Positions 48,558-58,125 of a stretch of 64,000 nucleotides of DNA are shown one piece after another. The translations under genes and the position numbers were made by a program. Within the stretch, counting starts at the first letter, position 1. Every line of letters starts with the position of its first letter. The DNA is from Prosthecobacter sp. GTDB taxonomy: Bacteria > Verrucomicrobiota > Verrucomicrobiia > Verrucomicrobiales > Verrucomicrobiaceae. The DNA lies in NCBI GenBank assembly GCA_030833205.1, contig JAURHS010000001.1, positions 18,623 through 82,622 on the forward strand, given 5' to 3'. The notes under the pieces were generated by a model, which ran no database searches, was not told where the DNA came from, and saw only the letters and a program-made list of their open reading frames with translations.

Positions 48558-48791
48558 ATGAAAGCTCTTCTTCCCGCGTTGTTTTTGGCGGCACTGAGTG
48601 TCGGCAGTCTTTTGGCCAAGGGCGGACCGGCCATCAACGACAAGTGCCCGGTGGACGGCAAGGCCGTGCGCATCATCTACCGAGTGTTCACCGACAAGGG
48701 CACCGTGGCCTTTTGCTGTGTGGATTGCATGGACGCCTACCAGAAAAGCCCGGGGCGCTACACGGTCACCCCCAAGGGCCCCGGTCAGTGA
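48558..48791 (+). CDS. small secreted YHS-like metal-binding protein
   Basis: Signal MKALLPALFLAALSVGSLLA; CPVDGKAVRI...VAFCCVDCMDAYQKSPGRY. Confidence 0.65.
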   Translation: MKALLPALFLAALSVGSLLAKGGPAINDKCPVDGKAVRIIYRVFTDKGTVAFCCVDCMDAYQKSPGRYTVTPKGPGQ

Positions 48792-48827
48792 GGCCAACAT
48801 CAAGGCCGTCCTCAGGCTTGGGCCGAC

Positions 48828-49091
48828 TCAGGCTTGGCTGTTGTTGAGCGGAGGCAGATCGCGCTCCAGCTCAAGGATGCGCTGCAGTGCATCGAGAAAT
48901 TCATCCGCAGCCTCAAGCGGAAGCATGATCGTGTCGCGGCGTCCACGCACATCCTCGGTGATTTTGATGACACGGCCGCGTTCATTTTCCTTGAGATCGA
49001 GGAAAAAGATTTTGCGCTCCGTCACAATTTTCTCGGAGTGCAACGCGGGTGAACCCCGGCGCGGTTGATCGTCAAATTCTTCAGTCCTCAT
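48828..49091 (-). CDS. DUF3276/PUR family DNA/RNA-binding protein
   Basis: SEKIVTERKIFFLDLKENERGRVIKITEDVRGRRDTIMLPLEAADEFLDAL. Confidence 0.75.
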   Translation of the reverse strand: MRTEEFDDQPRRGSPALHSEKIVTERKIFFLDLKENERGRVIKITEDVRGRRDTIMLPLEAADEFLDALQRILELERDLPPLNNSQA

Positions 49092-49161
49092 GCGTGAAAT
49101 CTCCTCGTATAGCTGACTACCACTGCCATTGTAAAAATCTGGGGCGTTCTGTCAATGCTGC

Positions 49162-51741
49162 TCATTTGCGGTCCCATAGGAAATGCTCAAGGCGAATTTT
49201 GGTCGCCCGTTCGCGCGCCTCAGGGGCGCGGTTGCCGTTGCTTTGTGCCAGCTTTTCAGCCAGCCTTGCCGCGGCCTCCCATTGTTTGGATTGCTCCAGC
49301 AGATCAATTCCCAAGAAGCCGGCGCGGTAGTACCAGAGGAAGTCTGTGGGCGTGACATTGCGAATGAAGTCATTGGAGGCGATGACCTCGTGGCAGGCTT
49401 CGATGGCGGCAGGGAGGTCTCCGGCTTGTCGGTGGGCCATGGCTAGCGTGAAGCCTGCGCGCGCGCGCCATTGGCGCTCAAGTGTCTTTTCGCTCAGCAG
49501 TTCCGTCAGGGTGCCGATGGCCTCAGCGATTGGCAGCCCCTGCTTCTGAGCCAGCAACATCTGCAACTCCGCCTTCTCGCAGGAGAGGGTCCAGCGCGTC
49601 TGGCGCGGTGTTGCTGCGTCAGCAAGCAGAGACTCAACGACCTTCAGTGCGGCTGGCTCCTGGGAAAATTGGCGCAAGGCACCGATCTGCTGCTGTCTGG
49701 CCTGCAGTGCCAGTGGCCCACCCTGATCTGCGAGTTGCTGCCAGAGCGCCAGCGCTGCGCTTCTGCCCTCCTCGTTGAGCATTGCCATGGCACATTGGCC
49801 GGCAAAAAACAGCGCGGTGTCGGCGTGAGGGCTGTTGGGATGATTTCGCGCCACCGACTCGAAGGCGCGGCGGGCGGCGGCGTAATCCTCCAGCTGATGG
49901 TGGGTCTGCGCCACCTTCATGCCGATGAGTGCAGCCAGTTCGGGATTGGGGTTGGCCGAGAGCATGGCTTCCCCCTGCAGGCAGAGCTCGCGCAGCTCAC
50001 CCATTGCTTCAAGGCGGCGCAGGCGGGCGAGTTGCAATCGTTCCGTCAACGCGCTGTCCAATGTGCCTTGCCGTTGTTCCAATGACGCGAGCAGGCGCTG
50101 CGCCTCTTCAATCCTCGGTGGCTCGCTGGCCAGCAACAACTCAGCAAGCGTGATGCGAAGCAGGGACTCGCCCGCGGGGTCTTGAGGGTTCTTTAGCAGT
50201 GCTTCCAGGGCGCGAATGGCTTCATCGGCGGATGCTGGTTGGCTGGCGAGCCAAAGCGCGCGCTCAATCTCAAGGGCATTTTGCGCGGCTGGCCCTCCTT
50301 GTTTACGGAGTTGAACCAGCTGAGTTGCGTAAAGCTCGCGGCGTCCCGCCTGCAGGGCGGCAATTCCGCCATTGTGCAGGGCGGCGAGTTGCGCAGCTGC
50401 GGGTTTGAGGGTTTTGGCGCTATGGACAAAGGCTTGAGCTGCGGCAAGGAAGTCGCGTTGCCGAAGGGCAACGGCGGCGAGTTGAAACTCCAGCTCCGCG
50501 GGCAAGGCCTCCTGCAGCTGCCCGCCCTCGCCGCTGAGGCTTCGCCACTGTTTGAGCAGCTGTTGGCTGCGCGCAGCATGCTGCAGATGATCGTGCCACT
50601 GAGCGGCTAGGGCTGTGCCCTCGGCTCGGAGTGCCGGGTCTGGCGCGAGAAGCAGCAGGGTCTCCAGCAGGCCGATTGCCTCGAGGTGCCGCTGTTGCCC
50701 TGCTAACCAAGCGCCCATGAGCAGCAGGCCGTAATGCCTTCGGAGATCGCGTTCGGGCTGAGGTGCTTGTCCGTCCTCCATAGAGGCTGGTTGCAGCCAT
50801 TGCAGCCAAGCGCTCGGGGGTTGCAGTAGGCTGTCCTGCGTTCGAAGCGCGCGTTGCATCAGGCGCAGAGCCTGGGGCCACAACGAGCTGGCGGGCCCCT
50901 TGTCCAACAGTCCGCAGCAGCGGGCGAGAGCCTCCGTAATTTCGCCGCGCCGCATTTCCAACTCTGCCAACAGAAGCAGGGCGGCCTGCTGCACTCCAGG
51001 CCCGCCCAGCGTGCTGGCAACCAGTTCACGCAGCGGAGCCAGAGCCTGATCCTGCTGGCCACGCTCCACCATGGCTCGGGCCTTGATGTAGCGCGCCCTG
51101 GGGCTGGTTTCAGGTCCAATCTCTGAACTGATCGCATTGACCTGCCCCTCAAGCAAAAGCGCTTCCTGGTGCAGTTCCCTTGCTGCGGCGCTGAACTCGG
51201 AGTCAGGCTGGGCAAGCAATTCCGCTAGGCATTCGCGCGCTGCCTGAGGCTGCGACTGATCCACCAGAATTTGAGCCAGCAGCAGGCGCTCCTGGTGCGT
51301 GGCCCTGCCTTCGCGAAGCCGCGTCTCGAGCCCTTGTCTTGCCTTGGCCGTTTGGCCGGACAAAGCGAGAGCTTGGGCCCGCCAGAATTCCGCATTGGGC
51401 ACCGGATATTGTTCGATGATCTTCAAGGCCTCATCTCCCCTGCGTGCGCGGGTCCAGGCTTCCACGGCGATGAGGGCTGCGGTTTGCCGTTGGGTGTCGG
51501 TCAATGATTGCAGCAATCGTGTGGCTTTGGTGGCCGCAATTTCGGGCAACCCGTCATTCATCGCCTGCAGGGCTTGCTCCAAGTCAGTGGGCTCCTCAAC
51601 GGCTTCTTCGAGCGCGGGTCGAGTGGTGGCGGCGATGCCCTTGGGCTCGGGCGAACCCAGTAGCCATGGCAGGCTCGCGCCAAGCCAAGCCAGAAGAACC
51701 GCGCAACGCGAGGAGCAGAGGCGGCAGGCAGAGGGAATCAT
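49162..51741 (-). CDS. secreted/membrane tetratricopeptide-repeat protein
   Basis: N-terminal signal-like MIPSACRLCSSRCAVLLAWLGASLPWLLG; many TPR-like helical pairs. Confidence 0.8.
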   Translation of the reverse strand: MIPSACRLCSSRCAVLLAWLGASLPWLLGSPEPKGIAATTRPALEEAVEEPTDLEQALQAMNDGLPEIAATKATRLLQSLTDTQRQTAALIAVEAWTRARRGDEALKIIEQYPVPNAEFWRAQALALSGQTAKARQGLETRLREGRATHQERLLLAQILVDQSQPQAARECLAELLAQPDSEFSAAARELHQEALLLEGQVNAISSEIGPETSPRARYIKARAMVERGQQDQALAPLRELVASTLGGPGVQQAALLLLAELEMRRGEITEALARCCGLLDKGPASSLWPQALRLMQRALRTQDSLLQPPSAWLQWLQPASMEDGQAPQPERDLRRHYGLLLMGAWLAGQQRHLEAIGLLETLLLLAPDPALRAEGTALAAQWHDHLQHAARSQQLLKQWRSLSGEGGQLQEALPAELEFQLAAVALRQRDFLAAAQAFVHSAKTLKPAAAQLAALHNGGIAALQAGRRELYATQLVQLRKQGGPAAQNALEIERALWLASQPASADEAIRALEALLKNPQDPAGESLLRITLAELLLASEPPRIEEAQRLLASLEQRQGTLDSALTERLQLARLRRLEAMGELRELCLQGEAMLSANPNPELAALIGMKVAQTHHQLEDYAAARRAFESVARNHPNSPHADTALFFAGQCAMAMLNEEGRSAALALWQQLADQGGPLALQARQQQIGALRQFSQEPAALKVVESLLADAATPRQTRWTLSCEKAELQMLLAQKQGLPIAEAIGTLTELLSEKTLERQWRARAGFTLAMAHRQAGDLPAAIEACHEVIASNDFIRNVTPTDFLWYYRAGFLGIDLLEQSKQWEAAARLAEKLAQSNGNRAPEARERATKIRLEHFLWDRK

Positions 51742-51798
51742 GGCTGACTATGGAACCAGATCCTGGCGTTGATCAAGCCTCTCCCGCGGAACCGCCGC

Positions 51799-52416
51799 TC
51801 AGGCCTGCAGTCCCCGCCACTGGGCCTCGTCGTTGAGGTTCTCAAAGGCGGCGAGTTGGTCACCCGAAGGCTCGATTGCCATGGCCAAGCCGAGTTCGAG
51901 CAAATGCTCGGCGGCGTGTTGCAGTTTGAAATCGCCCTTGCCGATGGCCTCGCGTAGCACGCCGGCGGCAGCGGGGGTGTAAAGCGCCGCAAGAGGTTCG
52001 AAATGTCCTGCAATCTTGGGAATGCGGCCAATTGCGGGAGGTTGGTGACCGCCGCAAATCCAGCGCAGCACAGCGATGTTCATCAGGGGCATGTCTACGG
52101 CCAGCACCAGCGTTGGCATTTCAAAATGCTCAAGGCAGCGCAGGATGATGCCCAAGGGACCGCCCTCATGGGTCTCAGGGTCAAACAGCCACTCAATGAA
52201 TTCTGGCGCTTCCGGGTCTCGATGCAGTTGCTGCCCTTCGCGGCAGGCGACGCCAAGTCGCAGGGGATGCATGGCCTGCAGAATCTGCGCCTGCCGCAGC
52301 CACAGCGCCTGACCCTTGAGACGCAAAGTGGCCTTGTCTTGGCCCATGCGTCGGCTTTGGCCTCCACAGAGCAGCACCGCACCCAGGACAGGCGGAAGTT
52401 GCAGGTGAATGTTCAT
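51799..52416 (-). CDS. mobA: molybdenum cofactor guanylyltransferase
   Basis: LGAVLLCGGQSRRMGQDKATLRLKGQALW; TLVLAVDMPLM; ATG 52416. Confidence 0.9.
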   Translation of the reverse strand: MNIHLQLPPVLGAVLLCGGQSRRMGQDKATLRLKGQALWLRQAQILQAMHPLRLGVACREGQQLHRDPEAPEFIEWLFDPETHEGGPLGIILRCLEHFEMPTLVLAVDMPLMNIAVLRWICGGHQPPAIGRIPKIAGHFEPLAALYTPAAAGVLREAIGKGDFKLQHAAEHLLELGLAMAIEPSGDQLAAFENLNDEAQWRGLQA

Positions 52417-52534
52417 GGAACCCAGAGACCAAGGGCAGCTTTGCGCCTTTGCGAGTTGCGGGCAAGTGGCAGCTTGACTCAAATGAAGATGCACAACGCT
52501 TGCGTTTGACACCTCGGTGGGTCATACCGCAGGG

Positions 52535-53923
52535 ATGAGTTCTGCTCCACAACCGCGTCTGGCAGATGCCGCCGAGTCAGGCTTGAAACGCTGCGTTGGG
52601 CGCTGGGAGGTGCTTTGGTATGGTTTGGGCTCCATGCTTGGCGCGGGCGTCTATGCCCTGATGGGGCGGGTGGCGCAAACTCAGGGCAATGCGGTGTGGT
52701 TGGCCTTTGTGGTGGCGATGCTGGTGGCCATGCTTACCGGCCTGGTTTATGCCAGCGTGGGCAGTCGTCTGGCCCGGGCCGGGGGCGCGGCCTCGGTGGT
52801 GCATGCTGCCTTCGAGCGTCCTGCGCTGACCTACACCGTGGGGCTGGCCGTGATGATGAGCGGCCTGACCAGCATGGCCACGGGCATGCAGGCCTTGGCC
52901 GAGAACCTGGGCCGCCTGATGCAGTGGTCCATGCCCAGCAAGGCCGTGGCCCTCATGCTGGCCAGTCTGGTCTGCTGGGTGGTGGCGCGCGGCATTCGTG
53001 AAAGCATGCGCCTCAATGTGCTGTGCACCTTCGTTGAAGTGGGAGGTCTCGTGGTCATTGTGTTGGCCGGCCTACGCTTCTGGGGCGGCGTCAATTACCT
53101 GGAAACGCCGCTGAGTCCCGTGCAGGGCACGGCCCTGGCCGGGTTGGATTCGGGCTTGGTGCTGCAGGGTGCGGTGCTGGCCTTCTTCTCCTTCATCGGC
53201 TTTGAGGATATTCTGAATTTGGGCGAGGAGGTCCGCGATCCCAAGCGCAGCATCCCCTTTGGATTGATCGGGGCCATGATCTTGGCGGCCCTCATCTATG
53301 TGTCGGTGGCCATCACAGCCGTCTCCGTGGTGCCGTGGCGGGAGCTGGCCCAGAGCAAGACTGCGCTGGTGGAGGTGGCGCAGCGGGCCATGCCCGGCGT
53401 GCCGCATCTTGATGTGGCCTTTTTGTTGGTGAGCTTTTTTGCCATCGGCAACACGGCCTTGCTCAATGCGCTGATGGGCTCGCGCCTGCTCTACGGCATG
53501 AGCACTCAGGGGCTGTTGCCTGCGGGCTTGGGGCGTTTGCACCCGCAGCGCCGCACCCCGCAATTGGCGGTTGGGGTGATGTGGTGTCTGGTCTTGTTGC
53601 TCATCGCGCTGGCCGATGTGCGTCAATTGGCCGAGGCCACGGTGCTGTTGTTGCTGGCGGTCTTTACCGTGGTGCATGTTGCCGCCTGGCGTCTGGACCG
53701 CCGGCCTCAGGTCGGGGCCGAGGGCGGGTTTCGCGTGCCGCGCTGGCTGCCAGTGCTCGGCGCCTTGGCCTGCCTGATTCTCATTGTCGCCAGAGCGCGC
53801 AGCGCCTGGCTGAGTCCCCTGCCCTCAGAGCAGCGCGCCCCCCTGCTGGCCTTGGGCATTGTGGTGGTGGGCATGCTTCTGCACCGGGTCTTCAAACCCC
53901 GTCGGGTCCTGCTGGAGGGGTAG
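52535..53923 (+). CDS. APC family amino acid permease
   Basis: YGLGSMLGAGVYALMGRVA; ARAGGAASVVH; FFSFIGFEDILNLGEEVRDPKRSIPFGL. Confidence 0.92.
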   Translation: MSSAPQPRLADAAESGLKRCVGRWEVLWYGLGSMLGAGVYALMGRVAQTQGNAVWLAFVVAMLVAMLTGLVYASVGSRLARAGGAASVVHAAFERPALTYTVGLAVMMSGLTSMATGMQALAENLGRLMQWSMPSKAVALMLASLVCWVVARGIRESMRLNVLCTFVEVGGLVVIVLAGLRFWGGVNYLETPLSPVQGTALAGLDSGLVLQGAVLAFFSFIGFEDILNLGEEVRDPKRSIPFGLIGAMILAALIYVSVAITAVSVVPWRELAQSKTALVEVAQRAMPGVPHLDVAFLLVSFFAIGNTALLNALMGSRLLYGMSTQGLLPAGLGRLHPQRRTPQLAVGVMWCLVLLLIALADVRQLAEATVLLLLAVFTVVHVAAWRLDRRPQVGAEGGFRVPRWLPVLGALACLILIVARARSAWLSPLPSEQRAPLLALGIVVVGMLLHRVFKPRRVLLEG

Positions 53924-53937
53924 GCCCTCTTCGGAGT

Positions 53938-53963
53938 CCAGGCTCCGGGCCTCGGGGGCCTGG
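53938..53963 (+). repeat. strong hairpin downstream of the permease gene (possible terminator, no T-tract)
   Basis: CCAGGCTCC / GGGGCCTGG type stem (9 bp including one wobble). Confidence 0.45.
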
Positions 53964-54038
53964 TCTGCAATCCGGGTTGAACTCGCCTCCAGCCTGCGCA
54001 TGATGGGTGGCTCAAGCCAGACCCCCCATTATTTTTCC

Positions 54039-55415
54039 ATGAATTACGATCTGATTGTCATTGGCGGTGGACCCGCCGGCTATGTCGGAGCCATTCGCGC
54101 TGCGCAATTGGGCAAGAAAGTGGCCTGTGTGGAAAATGATCGCGCCGGGGGCACCTGCCTGAATTGGGGTTGTATCCCCACCAAGGCCCTGCTGAAAAAC
54201 GCTGAGCTCTATCATACCCTCAAGCATCGCGCCGATGAGTTCGGTCTGAAGGTCGGGTCTCTGGATTATGACTGGAGCAAGGTCATCGGCCGCAGTCGCG
54301 GCGTGTCTGACAAGCTCAACAAGGGCATCGAGTTTCTCTTCAAGAAAAACAAGGTGGATTACCTGCGCGGCACCGCCAGCTTTGCTGCCGCCGGCAAGGT
54401 CAAGGTCACCGCAGCGGACGGAAGCAGCGAGGTTCACGACGCCGCTCAGGTGCTGGTGGCCACGGGAGCCCGCAGCCGCCCCATGCCCGGTCTGCCCTTC
54501 AATGGAAAGACCGTGATCGGCAGCCGCGAGGCCATGACCCTGGCCCAGCAGCCCAAGAGCATGGTCATCATTGGCGCCGGCGCCATTGGCATTGAGTTTG
54601 CCTACTTTTACAACGCCTACGGCACCAAGGTTACCGTGGTGGAAATGCAGCCCAACATCCTGCCTGTGGAGGACACGGAAGTCAGCCAGACCCTGGAGAA
54701 AAGCCTCAGCAAGGCCGGCATTCGCCTGCTGACTCAGACCAAGATTCTTTCGGCTCAGGATCAAGGCACTTCGGTGCGCCTGGAAGTGGAGGGCGCGGCC
54801 AAGGAAATCATTGAGGCTGAGGTGGCCCTGGTGGCCATTGGCGTGTCTCCGGTGTTGCCAGAGGGCCTGAACTTTAAGTTGAGCGACCGCGGCTGGCTGG
54901 ACACCGACGCGCGTTATCAGACCAGCGTGCCTGGAGTCTACGCCGCCGGCGACATCATTGGTCCGCCTTGGTTGGCGCATGTGGCCAGCTACGAAGCGGT
55001 GCAGGCCGTGGAGGGCATGTTTACCAAGACCACGCCCAAGAAAGTCACGGTGTTCCCTGGCTGCACCTACTGCCATCCGCAGGTGGCCAGCATTGGACTC
55101 ACCGAGCGCGCGGCCAAGGAAAAGGGCCTGAAGTTCAAGGTGGGCAAGTTCCCCTACCAGGCCAGTGGCAAGGCTCTGGCCGCCGCCGAGCCTGAGGGCT
55201 TTGTGAAGATCCTCTACGGCGAGAAGCACGGCGAGATCCTCGGCGCGCACATCATCGGCAGCGAGAGCACAGAGCTGATTGCCGAGATTGCCCTGGCCAT
55301 GAACCTCGAAGCCACCTGGGACGAGATTGAGGCCACCATCCATGCCCATCCCACGCTCAGTGAGATGATCAAGGAGGCCACGGAAGTGGCCAAGGGCCAC
55401 CCCATTCATGTCTGA
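54039..55415 (+). CDS. lpd: dihydrolipoyl dehydrogenase
   Basis: YDLIVIGGGPAGYVGAIRAAQLGKKVACVE; GGTCLNWGCIPTKALL; AIGVSPVLP; IHAHPTLSE; ATG 54039. Confidence 0.96.
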   Translation: MNYDLIVIGGGPAGYVGAIRAAQLGKKVACVENDRAGGTCLNWGCIPTKALLKNAELYHTLKHRADEFGLKVGSLDYDWSKVIGRSRGVSDKLNKGIEFLFKKNKVDYLRGTASFAAAGKVKVTAADGSSEVHDAAQVLVATGARSRPMPGLPFNGKTVIGSREAMTLAQQPKSMVIIGAGAIGIEFAYFYNAYGTKVTVVEMQPNILPVEDTEVSQTLEKSLSKAGIRLLTQTKILSAQDQGTSVRLEVEGAAKEIIEAEVALVAIGVSPVLPEGLNFKLSDRGWLDTDARYQTSVPGVYAAGDIIGPPWLAHVASYEAVQAVEGMFTKTTPKKVTVFPGCTYCHPQVASIGLTERAAKEKGLKFKVGKFPYQASGKALAAAEPEGFVKILYGEKHGEILGAHIIGSESTELIAEIALAMNLEATWDEIEATIHAHPTLSEMIKEATEVAKGHPIHV

Positions 55416-55973
55416 TCAGTTCAGCTCAAATGCATCGGGCAGTCGCGCCATGACGCGGTAGATCGGCCCCATCTGCATCAGCGTCTCGCTCCACAAGTTG
55501 GCAGGCTCAGGGCAGTCGATCTGAAGCCTGCTGGGGGCCGTCGAGATCCAACAGCGTTGTTGCAGTTCGGATTCCAGTTGGCCCTTGCCCCAGCCGCAGT
55601 AGCCGATAAAGCCCAGCACCTTGTGTCCGCGCTTGAGGGCCTTGGCCGCATCCTCGACCGAGAGATGGGTGCGGCACTTGAACTGACGGCCGCGGGCCTG
55701 CCAATGCATGGCGGCGAAGGCCATTTTGTCCGCGGCCACGGGCCCGCCGATGAAGACGGGAGCCTCGGCCAATGGGCCAAATTCCTCATCGGGCAGAAGG
55801 TCCGCAACTCGTTGATAGAGGGGGCGATTGAGAATGTAACCAAAGGCGCCCTCGGACACGCAGTGCGCGGCCATGTACACCACGCTGCGGCAGAAGTTTT
55901 CGTCGCGCAGCGAGGGCGTGGCCAAAAAAAGTTGTCCGGCAAGAGCGCCCTGGGGCTTGGAGTCAGAGGACAT
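55416..55973 (-). CDS. YqgE/AlgH family protein
   Basis: GQLFLATPSLRDENFCRSVVYMAAH..GAFGYILNRPLYQRVADLLPDEEF...FIGGPV; ATG 55973. Confidence 0.92.
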   Translation of the reverse strand: MSSDSKPQGALAGQLFLATPSLRDENFCRSVVYMAAHCVSEGAFGYILNRPLYQRVADLLPDEEFGPLAEAPVFIGGPVAADKMAFAAMHWQARGRQFKCRTHLSVEDAAKALKRGHKVLGFIGYCGWGKGQLESELQQRCWISTAPSRLQIDCPEPANLWSETLMQMGPIYRVMARLPDAFELN

Positions 55974-56103
55974 AAGCGCGAATCCCAAGCCTCGCACATT
56001 CCCTGCCAATTGCACGGGGAATCGGCGGCCTGAAGAGCAGCCTTGGGATCAAATCTCTGGCGCCCCGGCCCAGCTCTGGCTAGCATCACGGCCCTTACCC
56101 TCC

Positions 56104-57420
56104 ATGTCGCAGGCCCTTTCCCCTGAATTCCAAAGCGCAAGGCGCAAGGCCTTCTGGCGCCTGCTGCCGGTTCTCTTCATCAGCTACATGGTGGCCTACA
56201 TTGACCGCGTCAATGTGGCGGTGGCCAAACTGGGCATGGCCAAGGACCTGCCCGCCTTTGGCGAGGAGGTCTTTGGTTTTGGGCAGACCATGTTCTTCCT
56301 GGGTTATTTTCTGCTGGAGGTGCCTGGCTCGCTGATGGTGGAGCGCTGGAGCGCGCGCAAGTGGATCAGCCGCATCATGATCAGTTGGGGGCTGATGGCC
56401 GCGCTCACCGCCTTTGTCAGCACGCCCAAGGAATTCTGGACCGTGCGCTTTTTGTTGGGGCTGGCCGAGGCCGGCTTCTTCCCCGGCGTCATTGTCTATC
56501 TCACCCATTGGTTCACCTCGCGCGACCGCGCCAAGGCCCTGTCCATTTTCCTGGTCGCCACGCCCTTTGCGCAGATGCTTGCGCCGATCTCCGTGCAACT
56601 GCTCGACATTGGCCGCAGTCCCGAGAACCCTGCCCTTCTTGGCATGGTGGGATGGCAGTGGGTGTATGTTCTGTGGGCCCTGCCGGCCTTGGTGCTTGGC
56701 GTCGCGGTGCTGTGGCTGCTCACCGACAAACCGCATCAGGCCAGCTGGTTGACCCAAGGCGAGGCGCAGGCCCTGGAAGCCGAGTTGGAGCGCGAACGCG
56801 TCGAGCAGGCCCGTGGGCGCCGCATGACACTGGGGCAGGCCTTCTCGCATCCCAAGGTGCTGCTGCTTTGCCTGGCTTATTTTTGCATCACCACCTGCAG
56901 CCACAGCATGGAGTTGTTCATGCCCAGTGTGCTCAAGGATTGGTACGCTGTCACCAAGGACAACTTCAAGTGGCTCATCGTGCTGCCGCCCCTTCTGGCG
57001 CTGGTTGGTCAACTGCTCGGGGGCTGGAGTTCGGATCGCTTCGGCGAACGCCGCCTGCACGCCAGCGTGCCGTTGATGTGGGGAGCTGCGGCCATGCTCA
57101 TGGCGCCCTTCACCCAAGGCTCGTTGATGGCCACCATGACCTGTCTCATGCTGGCCTTTGCCGGCTTTAAAACCTACATGCCTGCGTTCTGGTCCCTGCC
57201 GAGTCTGTTCCTGATCAAATCCGCTGCGGCAGGCAGCATTGGCCTGATCAATTCCGTGGGCAATCTCGGCGGCGCCTTTGGTCCCTGGATGGTGGGCCGC
57301 ATCCGCGACACCACGCAGTCCTATGCCGGCGGCTTTTATTTCATGGGCGTCGCGATGGCGCTGGCTGCCGTCATCGTGCTTTCCCTGGGTTTGGGCAAGC
57401 GCAGCAGCACCGGATCATGA
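56104..57420 (+). CDS. MFS transporter (anion:cation symporter/tartrate-like)
   Basis: SYMVAYIDRVNVAVAKLGM; LGLAEAGFFPGVIVYLTHWF; 12-TM pattern; ATG 56104. Confidence 0.92.
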   Translation: MSQALSPEFQSARRKAFWRLLPVLFISYMVAYIDRVNVAVAKLGMAKDLPAFGEEVFGFGQTMFFLGYFLLEVPGSLMVERWSARKWISRIMISWGLMAALTAFVSTPKEFWTVRFLLGLAEAGFFPGVIVYLTHWFTSRDRAKALSIFLVATPFAQMLAPISVQLLDIGRSPENPALLGMVGWQWVYVLWALPALVLGVAVLWLLTDKPHQASWLTQGEAQALEAELERERVEQARGRRMTLGQAFSHPKVLLLCLAYFCITTCSHSMELFMPSVLKDWYAVTKDNFKWLIVLPPLLALVGQLLGGWSSDRFGERRLHASVPLMWGAAAMLMAPFTQGSLMATMTCLMLAFAGFKTYMPAFWSLPSLFLIKSAAAGSIGLINSVGNLGGAFGPWMVGRIRDTTQSYAGGFYFMGVAMALAAVIVLSLGLGKRSSTGS

Positions 57421-58106
57421 ACCTCTCGGCGCCGCACAACGCTGCGCCGCCGCTGGCCTTGATCAGCGGCGGCACGGGCGCGCTGGGCCGTGAAATTGCC
57501 GCGCAACTGCGACAGCAGGGCTGGCAGGTGCACGCGCCTGGTCGCCTCGACATGGACCTGCGCGATGAAGCGGCGGTGGCCTCACAGGTTGAGGCCTTGC
57601 CGAGGTTGGATTTGCTGGTGCACTGCGCCGGGGTGCTGCGCGACGCGCCGCTGCAGCGCATGAGTGACGCGCAATTCGATGAGGTGCTGGCTGTGCATCT
57701 CGATGGAGCCGCGCGCCTGATGCGCGCCGCCTTGAAGAAGATGCTGCCGCAGCGCAGCGGCCACCTGCTGGCCGTGGCCTCCTGGGCGGCAAGACATGGC
57801 CGCGCAGGGCAGGCGAATTACGCAGCGGCCAAGGCCGGCCTCATTGGCCTGATGCAATCCCTGGCGCTGGAATACGGCAAACGCGGCATTCGCTCCAACA
57901 GCGTGCTGCCCGGGTTTTTGGAAACGCCGATGACGCAGAACCTGCTGCAGGACAAGGCCACTCGGGCTGCCCTGCTCGATCAGCACGCGTTGGGCCGTTT
58001 CAACACGGTGCAGGACGCCGCGCGCTTTGTGGTGTTTTTGCAGAGCATGGCCCATGTCAGCGGCCAGGTTTTTTCCCTCGACAGCCGCGTGGCGCGCTGG
58101 GTTTGA
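57417..58106 (+). CDS. SDR family oxidoreductase (FabG-like)
   Basis: ALISGGTGALGREIA; YAAAKAGLIGLMQSLALEYGKRGIRSNSVLPG; ATGA overlap with MFS gene. Confidence 0.92.
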   Translation: MNLSAPHNAAPPLALISGGTGALGREIAAQLRQQGWQVHAPGRLDMDLRDEAAVASQVEALPRLDLLVHCAGVLRDAPLQRMSDAQFDEVLAVHLDGAARLMRAALKKMLPQRSGHLLAVASWAARHGRAGQANYAAAKAGLIGLMQSLALEYGKRGIRSNSVLPGFLETPMTQNLLQDKATRAALLDQHALGRFNTVQDAARFVVFLQSMAHVSGQVFSLDSRVARWV

Positions 58107-58125
58107 GGGTGGTCCTGCCCCGGCT

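Noticed and set aside
54012-55409. 465-aa minus-strand ORF
   Set aside because: Antisense of lpd; low-complexity H/G/L-rich peptide with no motif.
56095-57117. 340-aa minus-strand ORF
   Set aside because: Antisense of the MFS transporter; H/Q/G-rich shadow composition.
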